From positions 33,729,200 to 33,793,199 of the forward strand of contig CM037843.1 in assembly GCA_021234535.1 (NCBI GenBank): 64,000 nucleotides of DNA, given 5' to 3'. The notes under the pieces are model-generated. The model saw only the letters and a program-made list of their open reading frames with translations, was not told the DNA's origin and ran no database searches. Of this stretch, positions 11,271 to 22,102 are shown in pieces (the stretch's first letter is position 1; each line of letters opens with the position of its first letter). The translations under genes and the position numbers were made by a program. This DNA is from Stichopus chloronotus. Taxonomy: Eukaryota; Echinodermata; Holothuroidea; Aspidochirotida; Stichopodidae.

Positions 11271-14200
11271 CTGGCGAAAGCAAGGACAGACTGCATGTGC
11301 ACATTGGGAGAATATTAAAACTATAGAGGTTGTCCAACAAATGGCCTACACCAAACAAACACAGCAGGCAATTATGTTTAATATTCAATATTACTGATCA
11401 GTACTTGAAATATTGGTTTAAAAGGGCTTTTCTATTTGACCTCATTGACCCAAAATGACTTTTGAGCTCCAACAAAATGACAGACTTCTGGAACTTGTTT
11501 AAACATGTTTAAATTTTTTTATTACCTAATATCCCATCTGTCATTGAAGCTTCCCTTCTTGAGTAATGTTAACTCTTTGACACTGTTGACCCCAAATGAC
11601 CTTTGACCTATATCAAAATTGATAGACTTCTTGTACACAATGAGGTACACATACTGTAAAAATCACATGTCAGATTTGTCTACATTTCTCCTCATGAGGG
11701 AAACTCATGAGGTTTGCATTATTTGATCTTTAACCTCAACCACAATCAAAAGGCTCCTTATGCTCAATGGTACACACCTACAGACAAAATACCAGATCCA
11801 TCTAAGCTTCCATCTGAGATCTCAGTTTTCACTATTTAATCCCTGTTGACCTCCACCATAGGCTTCTTGTACTCTAAAAGATTAAGCTACATACTAAATA
11901 TCAGCTCTGGAAAAGCTTCACTTCTTGATATACCATATACAGCAGGTTTTCACTATGATGATTCACCAGTGTTGACTCCAAATGACCTTTGACTGTCACC
12001 AAAAACAAAAGGGTTCTTGCACCCGCACCCGCATACCAAATAGGAAATATGTCTAAGGTTCCCTCTGCTTACAAAAAAGGCATCAAAAACCACATTAAAA
12101 CAAACACACAGGTAACCATGGGTACAGTTTGCTGAAAAATTGAATGTAAACAAGGAATGGTCTGATGCAAATCAATCACTGTTTGCACCACGTACCCAAC
12201 CAACAATGTAAGGATCCAGTTCTGCTAACTATGTACATTGTGCATGTAGCGAAAAACTTAAAAATGTTACTTTTCCCTGACAGGTTGATATTTTCTCAGG
12301 TTCCATAAATCGAATAGCTGGGCAAAGGAGAATGTTTTATTATGAGCGACTGTCACAACTCATGGCCTAACAGTAAACTCGGTAACCTGCCAACTGTGGC
12401 CTGAGGGCACCCAGCTCTTAATTTGGACCTGGTGCAAACATTGGTGAGAGTGTTAACACAGATTTATCTGACTTCCAATGCTTTGAGGACTTTTGACAAG
12501 TTCGTCACCATGCAGGTAGACATATGGGTACATTGTGGTTTGTTTCCACCTTTGCAGAATACATGGTCATTATGTAATACATTTAAAATGCAAAGGATTG
12601 CAGCACATACTCATCTGTTTATATCAGAAAAAATGAACTTATAAAAATACGACAATAGAAATGCAGTCACGATGAAAGGAAAACCTTTGTGTCAAGTCGT
12701 TATGTGTGATTTCAGAGTCTGAACTGTACAACACCCAACATTGTTAAACACCCAAATTGAGCAAATAAAGTGCTTTTCTCACAAATGCAGTTTCTCAGTG
12801 TACTTCCCTGAATTGCTCAGATAATTTCAAAACTATTCGAAAATATTGACCAGGGTGACACTTGAAAAGAAGCATAACTTTAACTTAACGTTATTAATAC
12901 ACCTACCTGAGGCCAAACAAGACCAGGATTTCAGTGTCTTTGGACGCTTTTATTTAGAGAAAGCTTGTTTGATTTATGTAACCTATTCAAGCTACTTGGT
13001 ATTGGAAAAGTCCATACAAAAAAAGACAGTTTACTTACGATAAAGTTGTCTTGACATTCTGAATGTTCATTCAGACATCTTGTCACCATAACCAAGGGAT
13101 ACTTGGTCCGAGGAGGACTGCCAAAGTTTAAGGTCTCCTCTTCACAGCTTGGAGTGATGTGGAACATATTATCACCTTCCGGGTGGACGATAAAGCTGTA
13201 TCAAAGAAATGCAGTTTAAGGGATGATGAAATTTAGCAGTAGACCTGGCATATGAGATGCCCAATCTCTCGTCACAAAGACAAAATTTTGGAGGCTGTCC
13301 TTCACTCAACCAAATTTTATTAGCACCTGAATCAGATTAAACTGTTACACTGTCTGAAACAATATCAGGAAATATGGTAATGAATCGCTACCTAGCAATC
13401 AGTTGTGACATAATTTTTGGCAGGACAACTAAATTTTAACCACAATGCACAAATTATGCATTGTGGTTTTGATGATTCCATTATGGGGGTTCCCTACATA
13501 TCAAATATCAAATCTGTGCAATCTTACCAATGTTGTCTTAACGTGACCCTTGTTGACCTCAAATGACCTTTGACCTCCATGAAAATAGTAGGCTTATTTG
13601 TACTCCATAAGTTACCTCTACATACCAGAAAAGAGACCTCTACAAGCTAGATTATGTTTACAATGTTTTCACCATTTGATACCTATTGACCCCAGATGAC
13701 CTTTGACCTCCACCAAAAACAATAGGCTTCTTTTACTTGATATGGTACAACTACATCCCAAATATGAGATCTGTAAAAACTTCCCTTCTTGAGATATTAT
13801 GTTTACAAGGTAGGCATCACATTTTCATTTTTCTCAAAGTACAGGATCCACTTATATTTTACTGACACACATTCCACTGCAATTTTCTTTTGCAATATAA
13901 AAAGTTAGAAAGAATTTCTAAGCTTGTGTCAATTTCCTCTACAAAACATTTTTGTGTAAACATTAAAACTTATGTTATGTACGATATTTACGAGGAAAAT
14001 AAACTATGGATGGGGAACAAAAAAGAGTAGTTATCACAAACATACACACACCCACATGATTACAAAGGTTATGATTTCTTCCACACCAAAAAGGACAAGC
14101 ATATTTGTCCCTTCAACTACCAGATGAAAAAGCTGTAATTTCAACACTGCATTAACTATAACCATTAGACTGAAACATCTTGGAATTTATGCTTACCACT

Positions 14201-17200
14201 CTGAAGAATTACTTTATTCCAAATTTACGTTTTAGTAAGGAATAACTGTCAAAATATAGAAAGGGAGACTTATTCCTGGTTGCCCATGTGGCCTTACCAT
14301 TTTAGGACAGGCTGTGTGTTCATACATCAGCTGTTTTACATATTAATATGCTGTTTACATGTCTTCACAGCACTTATATACAATATTAATAGAATTTCAT
14401 TGACTCTGCTGAGCGGGTTTGCAGTGTGTGATCGTGAATCTAATGAGTCTTTAAAAAAGAGGCACATTTAATTTAGTTCAAAAGTCAATACAAAAATAAA
14501 GAGAATATTGATATCATATTTAAGCAGAAAGGTGCCACTTTCACAAAATGTTTTGTACAAGCATCCTGTGAGATTGCAGTTTATTTACTCTGTAAAAACA
14601 GGTAATGTGATTTTATGGCATTTGAGGTATTCAAGGTAAAATATGTTGAGGAATCAAGATCTTGAGTGAGGAGAGTCATGAATGAGGAGTACCTCTTGTA
14701 ATCAATATGGTCCAAGTCCACATCTTGATACAGCAGACACTGGGGATTATCATTCAAAGCATGTATAAGCAGTTCACATGATGAACCCCAGTAACACAAA
14801 ACTTCAACAGGTTCTTCCACATGAATGGTCATCTCAAATCCATCTGGGAAAGACAGAAAACAACATGAAGATGTGAAATAGGACACAACAGGAAGTATCT
14901 CCCCTTCTATCCAATACAACTAGTTGTTATCAACAACTTTGCCCTTCTAAGAGGTACACAGTGAGGTTGTAATCTGCAGGAACCTTCAAATGATTCAGCC
15001 AAGGAATGACCACTAAGAAAAGTTGCAGGTGACTTGTCAAATTAATTGATACAAATTCATCCATTTCAGAAAATCAGGAAAAATAGATCTCTAGCAACTT
15101 TTGGACAAAAAGGCCAAGGTACGGTAGTTTTTGTAAACTTTTGTACAACTGTAAGGAGTACAGCCAGTCCTTTGGTGCTACTCCTACAACAGCACATCCT
15201 GCTTTAAACAATTTGTATTTTAACAAAGTGAGAATCAATACCATATATCTTTAGTGACAAGTTCTGTCAATGACAAGAAATTGTTAGTGCCCTTCAGTAG
15301 TTCCCCTCTCCCACCCCCATAGAGAAAACGATGAGAACCAGAAAGTCAAAAGGATTTGTGATTCCTTGCAATATGGTTATATTGTAACAAACATGAATTA
15401 ACAGGTGAACAACAAACATATGAAATCCCTCACAGTTAACCTTATTGATCTCCACCAAAATCAGGTGTCATCTACTCAATAAGAGACATCCACATGCTAA
15501 ATATGAGATGCCCAACTGTTGCCCTTCTCAAGATATATGAATCAACTACTTAGCATGACCAACCAACACACCAAATATGAGATCAGTCAAGGTTAGGCTT
15601 CTTGACATGTTTGTGTTTTCAAATTTTGACCTCTGGTGACCTCAAACAAACTTTTACCTCCAACAAAAACATTAGTGATCATCTACCCAGAAGGACCAAC
15701 CCACACACCAAGCATGAGATCACTCAAAGGTTACCCTTCTTGAGATTCTACAAGCAGTGTCACATCACCATCACATAGATTCCTTCGGCCAGGAATCAAA
15801 AATTGGTATAAAGAAGAGGAATGAAGAGGAATAAACAAAGGAAATCAAAGGTGTACCTGTTAAAGATGCCTTTTGTAGCTGTGGAAATTCAACCTGAAAA
15901 GGGATTTTGGCAACAACCATTGACAGTTCGGGAATTTGCAGCTCCAACGTAGAAGACATCTCCACAGGAAATCTAGAGAACACAGTATGAAACAGTATCC
16001 ATAATAAAATGCATTCCTGTTCTTTTTTTTCATTTATGGAGCAAGATTTCATTTAAACACATGCTTGTGTACATTGAGAGTGAATGCACTAGATAGTAAT
16101 TTCCAATCACAGTCTGCTTCAGGGTTTCTGAGAGTGTGGATGGGATCAAATGGCATGATTGCAACAAATAGCAATCTTATAATACCATGCATGATATGTG
16201 AAACCAACATGACAACCATTTGACACACTGTAAGGTAATTTGCAACCCTCTCTGGCATTTCCTGAAGGGACAAATATCCACCCATTGACAGTATCCCTGC
16301 CACAATTTCAAAATACATGAATGCCTATAAGAAGCTTTTATATAAGATACAATAAGAATGTCAATGTGGTTTCATGAATTCCATGGCTATTACTCCTGTA
16401 CTTGGTCATAATTCACAGGTGATAAAGAGATACATTTAATTCTACATCATGAATCCTCGTCAGTCATAACTAGGTTGACAGTCCGTAGACACATGACGGT
16501 CATGTCGGCATATGTTGCAACAACTCTTTTTGCATTGTCAAACTTCTTCTGTGACCTTTGGAGTAGGAAACAGTGATATATGATCAACTGGGAATATACT
16601 GTAACTAGTACTAATTCAAATGTCAATTTGGTAGGTTCCAGAATGACAGATTCAACTAAGAATTTCAGGTTCAAATTCAAATGCTTGAATGCAAGCAGTG
16701 CCTAAGAAGGAATATATTTACTGTGCCATCCCTTCACAACTAAAATTTGAGCACAACTTTGATCCAAGGTGTAAGGCCAAGTTTATAAAATAGTTTCTCC
16801 TCCAAGCATTTCAAAAAAATTTGGGTGTGAAGGCCTTTTTCTTTTCAAGCAGAAACACAAAAGGCCCACTGGCATTGCCACAGCAAATTCTTTTTACATG
16901 TCTCATCACTGCATCAGTAAGTACTATGCAGCAAAGGACTAGGATTGGAGCTTGCGGTCACTACAACTCCTTTTGGTAGAACAAAAATAAATCAGGCAGG
17001 GGGTGGGGAAAGTATGCAGGCAGGCGGTGGGGAAAGTATGCAGGCTGGGACACGGAACTAAGTAGTTTTTTTTTCCTTCCTTAACCAAAGGATTTGATCT
17101 ATGGTTATTAAAAAATTTAAAATCCAAAACACTCATGGGGTTTTCGTACAAGCAGTGGGCCTACCACAGAAAAGATTCAGCGTGTTGTTGCTTCATTATT

Positions 17201-20200
17201 GAAAATTGAGCACAACTTGAATCCCAAGCTATTCACTATTTAAAGTATTTTTAGGCATATTGTTATTTTGGTGGTGTAGTTAGCGAGAACAAATCAGTGA
17301 CCTGAATTTTTGAGTCTAAAAACAGCACCATTGACATTGGTAATTTGGTCATATAAGTTAGCTTGTAATAAAATGCACTGTCTTGGATCCAGCATTTGCT
17401 TTTTAATAGGCAGCAGAGAATGGTGACTAAGGGTTGTGCTGCTTCTTGGCAAGCAGTTACAAGTGGGGTACCTCAGGGTTCAGTTCTAGGTCCATTGTTG
17501 TTTGTCGCCTACATTAATGACATCGATGCTGATATCATATGCACGGCTAAGAAGTTTGCTGATGATACCGAGTTGTATTCACACGTTTTTCTCACTGACA
17601 ATGCAGTTAAGTTGTAAGGGGTTTTACAACCGGCGTCCACTAAACGAGATCTAGGGGTTTTTATAGACTCATCGTTGCAAACTATTTAAGCAATGCATAG
17701 AGGTAGCTAAAAGAGCCAATAGAGGTTTGGGAAGTGCCTTAGTAGGGATATTATTGTTAAACTTCACAAGCAGTTGGTTAGGCCTCATCTTGAGTATGCA
17801 TTGCAAACTTGGAATCCATAGTTTTCTACGGATAAGGAAGAACTGGAGAAAGTATGGAGAAGGGCTACGTTAAAGGGAGTTCCATCTCGAAGAAGTTTAC
17901 AGTATCTAAACCTCACTTCACTTGATTTGAGGAGATTGTTCATGGGTAAGGTTGGGTATCTTTTGGTAATTTTTTTAGTTTTGTCATGGTTAACCTTGTA
18001 CAACATTGTAACGGATGTACAAGAGGCCAGAGTAGAAGCAATGTTTGTCATAACTTCCTTTCTCAAAGGGTGGTGTTAATGAGTGTCACAATTTACCTGA
18101 GTATGCGGTTCTCTCTAGTATTGTAAATGGGTTATGAATGCATTAGATAATTTCTTTAAGGTTAGTAGCAGGGGTTAGGATTTGTCTTTGGCTTTTTTTT
18201 TTCTCGTTGTGGCCGTTTATCTGATCGTCAGGTAAATAATGATGGCGGTCTTGCTTATTTACCCGATCAAGGTCAGTCAGTATGTGCATGAGAATTGAGA
18301 TCTATACACCACTGACTTCAGGCACTCCCTGAAACACTACACAAACATAACACAGGGATTGTTATGTCTGTGTAGTGTTTCAGGGAGTGCTGACTATTTA
18401 GAAGGGATTGTTTCATTAAAGGCAAAACAGTCTACACATGTCACTTGCAATTTTTCTTTTGTGGATATATAATCTACTGTATGAACACATTTATACATTG
18501 CGTCCTGTTACTACATTTGCAGCTTGTGAAGAAAATAATAGCAGGTACTGTGTAATACATAATACACCTATTTAAGTTCTGAGTGATCCATGTGAATTAA
18601 TCTACAATCAGAATCATTATAAAAGTCATCATGAAATAGTAAAATGTAGTGGTATCGGTAGCGTGATGACACATTTTAGAGAATAGAACAGCACTTCACG
18701 GTGAAAAGATAAGCATGCCACCGATGATTGAGTATACTTACAATTCTTATACTTACAAGACTCATAGCCAAAGATCAGATGAATATGCTTTCCAAACTGT
18801 TATACAGGGCAGGCGTAGGTGTAGAGAGGTGTTTACTCAATCTTCCCCTCCACCCTCATTTTCTAGAAGCACCCTCCCCTGACAAGAAACCAGAAAGTCT
18901 GAAGACTTTGTGATTCCTTGCCCATGTTCATGGAGAATAACCCACGTACGGTACAAATGTTAATCAAACACTGAAAGGCCTATGTCCACAACTTGATTTC
19001 TAACTATGGTGTCTGCTGATGTCAAGTGATTTTTGACCTCAACAGAAAATGACACACTTTCTTGGAAATTGTAGATACCCATCTTTCTTTACATACTAAT
19101 TCCCAAAAGAATTCTCAGGGATATCATGTAAACAAGGTTTTCACAGTTTGACCTTGTTTGACCTTCTGTGACTTCAAATAACTTTTGACCCCCACCAAAA
19201 ATAAGGATCATTTACTCAGTATGAACAACCCACACAGTGGCACAAACCAAGTATGAGATCAGTCAAGGTTACCTGTCTTGAGATATCATGTAAACATGGT
19301 TTTCAGTTTGATGTCTGGTGGCCTCAAATGACCTTTGACCTCCACCAAAAACAATAGGGATCATCTACGCAGCTTGACCAACCCACACACACAGTATGAG
19401 ATCAGCCAAGGTTACCCATCATGAGATATCATGTAAACACGGTTTTCACAGTTTGACCTATGGTGACCTCAAATAAACTTTGACCTCCATCAAAAACAAT
19501 AGGGTTCATTTAATCAGTAAGACCAACCTACAGTATAAGATCAGTCAACGTTATCCTTCTTGAGATACTGTGTAGACAATGTTTTTACGGTTTGATCTCT
19601 TGTGACCTCAAATGACCTTTGACATCCACCAAAAACATTAGGGATCATCTCCTTAGTATGACCAACTGACACACCAAGTATGAGATCAGTCAAGACTATC
19701 CTTATTGAGATATCGTGTAAACAAGGTCTTCATAGCTTGACCTCTGGTGACCTCAAATGACCTTTGACCTCCAAAAACAATAGTGATCATCTACTTGGTA
19801 TGAACAAACAACATACCAAGTATGAGATGAACCAAAGGTTACGCATCCTGAAAAATATGGTGTAAACAAGGTTTTCACACTTTGACGTTTGGTGACCTCA
19901 AATGACCTTTGACCTCCACCAAAAACATTAGGGATCATTTACTTAGTATGACTAACTACACACCAAGTATTAGATCAGTCAAGACTATCCTTCTTGAGAT
20001 CATGTAAGCAAGCAAAGCGTCACACAAACATACAACACCATCGGATAGATTCCTTGCCTGCCATTGGCAAGGGATCAAAAGACCCTACTGACAGTGATAA
20101 TTACTGATACATAATTTTCACAGTGCTCCTTTTGAAGACATCTACCCCCCATTCCCCTCACCCCTCAACTGGAGGAGGATTCTGCCTGTTGTGTACTATC

Positions 20201-22102
20201 AGCAATTGGTAAATGTGCACAGAGACCATGCTCAGGGGTGCTGATTTGTTATTGAAAGTATAAGTGGGGGCGCTCGACATCTGGTCAAAACGTTTTTTCC
20301 CTAACAATGGTGTGGGCATGCAGAAGAAAAGTATTTGATGCGTGAGTGCCCACAGGATTATCTAAGTGGATTGCTGCCACCATGGGTCGGTGTGGAGGGT
20401 AGAAGAAAATTTTTGGCTTTGCACTCCCCACCCACCTCATATGGCAGGAAATGACAATGCCCAGATGTTCTAAACTGCATGTACACAAGAATCATTATTG
20501 AATTTTGCAGCTGCTTTCACTTTTTTTCTTGAAGCATTTGACAAAAATTTTAGGCTGAACATCTTCCCCTCCCTTCCATTCTGAGACCACTGGCCTAAGC
20601 AGTTTGAGCAAAGGGTCGAAGTGTGGGCGGGAAAGAGTAATGGCTCCACCCAGATCGTATTTTGTTTTGTACATGGACAATCATCAAAGAAAAGTGCTAA
20701 ATTTAATAGGTGCACAGAGAACCAAGAAAGAATTTGACAAACGTACAGGTACCTCTCAAATTGCAAGAAATGGCACTTCCAGTCTTGCCAATTGTTTATT
20801 TCAGCTAAATTCCCATGAGTTTAGAGCGAATGTTTCACAGGAAATTTATCATGAAACTAGAAAAAGTGAAGACGGGACAAATATTTAAGTCTCCCATCCT
20901 CTCCATGGAGGAGCATGTTACCCCAAATCGACGAGCAAGACAAACCTTATTTAACAATCTATTAAATCTGTTAAAGAAGATCTGTTAAATAAGCTGACAC
21001 TGATTTACCTGAGCGACAATCAGGTAAATTAGCATCCAAAAAACGATTATTGAACTGACTGACATTCGGTAAATAAGCACCCTGATAATCAAGTAAATAA
21101 GCACTGCAAAAGTGCTTATTTAACAGACTGACGATTGCGTAATTAAGCACCGCAGAAAACTTATTTTAACCGAATGACGATCCGGTAAATAAGCACCACA
21201 AAAACGCTTATTTCACAGACTGACGGTCAGGTAAATAGACACCGCAAAAACACTTTACAGTTAAACCGACTAACGATCCAGTAATCAACTGCCGCAGACT
21301 CTTATGCAACTGACTGACAATCAGGGAAACCAATGCAAACACTCTTATGCAACAGACTGACAATCAAGTAAATCAGCACCCAAAAAATGCTTATTTAACC
21401 AACTGACCATCGCGTAAATAAGCATACAAAAATTGCCTATCTAACCAACTGACGATCGCAGTAAATAAGCACCCCAAAAACGCTTTTTAACCGACTGATG
21501 ATTGGTTAAATAAGCACCCAGACAATCAATTAAATAACACTGTCATCACTATTGGCCGACCACAGGGTGAATAGCTTCCAAATTTTCTTTTTTCCTCAGG
21601 GTCCTAGGAGAGATGTATTATGTCTATCCTGATCCCTTTTTCTTTTTTTACTAAACTAACACAGCTTCAGTAATAGCTGGGGGGAGGGGTGTCAATGATC
21701 AATATAGGTGCCCTTGCAAATGCAATGCCTTCAAATTAGATGAATAATAGGCTACCGGTTACACGAAATTCCTAGCTCGATCTGTTCTGGATATGTCTGG
21801 AGATAGGCCTATGGGCCTATCTTGGGCGAACGTACAATATTGTCAATAATTTGTCCAAGCATGTTCTAATTTCTATGTAAGAAACAGTTGCTTCATGATG
21901 AAGTTTGGCTATTAATTAATAAAATATCTCACTGGTCAGAAAACATAACGAGGAAAATCACAAATGCAACGAGGGAAAACAATACTGCGAAGGCTATAGT
22001 AGTTTCATCCAACTGGTGTAAATCTGTAGTAGTAGTAGTCGTAGCTGCTGCTTTTCCTGTTTGAAACTGGGAATGCGTCTCTTCAAACATTGTTAACTCC
22101 AT
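10767..22102 (-). CDS. CGRRF1: CGRRF1-like membrane-anchored RING E3 ubiquitin ligase, complete gene (5 exons)
   Basis: Exons in transcript order are 22102-21933, 15972-15857, 14843-14693, 13195-13039 and 11270-10767. All have GT-AG borders and compatible phases (2,1,2,0), and give 365 residues against 332 for the human protein. Residues 36-54 form one hydrophobic membrane segment. The middle part has the family blocks VVAKIPFQVEF, VLCYWGSSCELL, RTKYPLVMVT and VWIIHLPDPSY...NLQKMFMSA. Residues 284-318 are a C3HC4 RING (CAVC...LPCRHACVCNNC...CPIC) with IAP/MUL1-like spacing and all ligands present. Relatives are p53-responsive RING ligases on ER-type membranes that limit growth-receptor levels; that role here is by homology. 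Intron 1 is nearly 6 kb and filled with mobile DNA. Confidence 0.95.
11405..12130. repeat. DR1-type tandem repeat cluster 1 (diverged)
   Basis: About four diverged units carry the frame 'TGACC...AATGACCTTTGACC...CACCAAAA...CTTCTTGTAC...ACATACTAAATAT...AGATCTG...AAGCTTCCCTTCTTGAGATA'. One exact TGACCTTTGACCT is at 11597-11609. The cluster ends in AAACAAACACACAGG, the CA-rich tail typical of these arrays. It lies in CGRRF1 intron 4. Confidence 0.8.
13039..13195 (-). CDS. CGRRF1: CGRRF1 exon 4
   Basis: Acceptor GATACAG and donor GTAAGT. It encodes FIVHPEGDNMFHITPSC, then FGSPPRTKYPLVMVTRCL, matching the human FGTVPRSRYPLVALL block. Phase 2 in, phase 0 out. Confidence 0.94.
13435..14100. mobile_element. 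DR1-type repeat element 2, with start hairpin and CA-rich tail
   Basis: The element begins with a perfect 12-bp hairpin (13438-13449 with 13457-13468). It then has two repeat units with exact TGACCTTTGACCT at 13564-13576 and 13697-13709, and breaks off after 'TTTACAAGGTAGGCATCAC'. About 200 bp later it resumes with CATACACACACCCACATGAT and TACAAAGGTTATGATT, the same ending as the array at 62.6 kb. It is probably a copy of the 61.7-63 kb family with an insertion. It lies in CGRRF1 intron 3. Confidence 0.7.
14693..14843 (-). CDS. CGRRF1: CGRRF1 exon 3
   Basis: Acceptor TTTCCCAG and donor GTACTC. It encodes DGFEMTIHVEEPVEVLCYWG then SSCELLIHALNDNPQCLLYQ, matching the CYWGCSVQKL...HVYC region of vertebrate CGRRF1. 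Phase 1 in, phase 2 out. Confidence 0.93.
15347..15805. mobile_element. DR1-type repeat element 3, inverted-repeat ends
   Basis: The left end reads TTTGTGATTCCTTGC (15355-15369) and the right end GGCCAGGAATCAAAAA (15787-15802), which are inverted to each other. Inside are about three decayed copies of the GACCTCCACCAAAA...AAATATGAGAT...TTCTTGAGATAT unit. The right end forms its own small hairpin (ATTCCTT...AGGAAT). It overlaps the edge of CGRRF1 exon 2 flanking intron DNA without entering the exon. Confidence 0.7.
15857..15972 (-). CDS. CGRRF1: CGRRF1 exon 2
   Basis: Acceptor TTCTCTAG at 15973 and donor GTACAC below 15857. It encodes FPVEMSSTLELQIPELSM and VVAKIPFQVEFPQLQKASLTG, which lines up with the human segment around MRQVKNPFGLEI...SITTG. 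Phase 2 in, phase 1 out. Confidence 0.9.
16989..17045 (+). repeat. 24-bp unit, two copies plus a partial
   Basis: CAGGCAGGGGGTGGGGAAAG followed by TATG is repeated once with a single change, then CAGGC begins again. Confidence 0.8.
17390..18170 (+). pseudogene. Decayed non-LTR retrotransposon (LINE) reverse transcriptase C-terminus
   Basis: One frame (17396-17617) carries the reverse-transcriptase blocks GVPQGSVLGPLLF and the catalytic FADD (KKFADDTELYS). After frame changes and stops, later blocks follow: RDLGVFIDSS, KRANRGLGSALVG, LVRPHLEYALQTWNP, EELEKVWRRAT, RRSLQYLNLTSLDLRRL and FFSQRVVNEWNNLPEYAV-like sequence. This order is that of the RT domain and C-terminus of CR1/Jockey-like elements. 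Several frameshifts and stop codons make it inactive, and the 5' part is missing, as is common for LINE insertions. It lies antisense in CGRRF1 intron 1. Confidence 0.9.
18215..18290 (+). repeat. Single palindromic unit beside the LINE tail
   Basis: The stretch GATCGTCAGGTAAATAATG ... CTTGCTTATTTACCCGATC is an imperfect palindrome. It matches the unit of the satellite at 20.98-21.55 kb. It sits just downstream of the LINE coding remnant and could be the element's 3' tail. Confidence 0.65.
18322..18390. repeat. Near-perfect 69-nt hairpin
   Basis: Arms 18322-18343 and 18369-18390 are perfectly complementary over 22 bp. The inner 18344-18352 with 18360-18368 add nine more positions with one mismatch, leaving a 7-nt loop. 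It could be a small inverted-repeat transposon or a microRNA-like precursor. No family was recognised. Confidence 0.85.
18900..20085. mobile_element. DR1-type repeat element 4, long array with hairpin ends
   Basis: Left end CTTTGTGATTCCTTGCC (18906-18922); right end GGCAAGGGATCAAAAG (20066-20081), inverted to the left. Between them are about seven diverged repeat units with exact TGACCTTTGACCT at 19329, 19758 and 19903. The array ends in GCGTCACACAAACATACAAC. The right end also forms a local hairpin (ATTCCTTGCC...GGCAAGGGAT). The flanking sequence before the left end (CCAGAAAGTC) is shared with element 3, so both are copies of one family. Confidence 0.8.
20325..20440. repeat. Dispersed repeat, copy 1
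   Basis: GAGTGCCCACAGGATTATC... to ...AGAAAATTTTTGGCTTT aligns over about 80 bp with 24069-24145 (copy 2). It shares GGATTATC/GGACTATC, AAGT, GCxGCCA, GGTCGG/GGTTGG, GGGTA and ATTTTTGG. The family is not named. Confidence 0.6.
20980..21545. repeat. Satellite of about 46-50-bp hairpin-forming units, about 11-12 copies
   Basis: The consensus unit is close to GACTGACGATCAGGTAAATA followed by AGCACCGCAAAAACGCTTAT and TTAACC. Each unit contains GGTAAATAAGC and its inverse GCTTATTTAACC around an A-rich loop, so every unit can fold on itself. Copies differ by 10-30 percent. Array edges are gradual. Confidence 0.88.
21933..22102 (-). CDS. CGRRF1: CGRRF1 exon 1 (start codon, membrane anchor)
   Basis: Starts at ATG 22102 (MELTMFEETHSQF...) and runs through a Thr stretch to the hydrophobic helix IAFAVLFSLVAFVIFLVMF at residues 36-54. 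It ends CCA|GTGAGA in phase 2. The two leftover bases join the first base of the next exon to make Gln. The link to the rest of the gene rests on phase compatibility, distance, strand and the family's N-terminal membrane segment, not on direct sequence identity. Confidence 0.75.

Noticed and set aside
16049..16318. Minus-strand frame with hydrophobic segments (MYFEIVAGILSMGGYL...) considered as an alternative CGRRF1 N-terminus.
   Set aside because: There is no donor that joins exon 2 in phase, and the 22102-21933 exon fits phase and topology.
17396..17617. Reading the FADD-containing frame as an active reverse transcriptase.
   Set aside because: It is only 73 codons and is followed by stops and frameshifts; 5' domains are missing, so it is a dead fragment.
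18900..20085. CRISPR-like array because of regularly spaced repeats.
   Set aside because: Units are long, diverged and contiguous, without unique spacers, in a eukaryotic intron.
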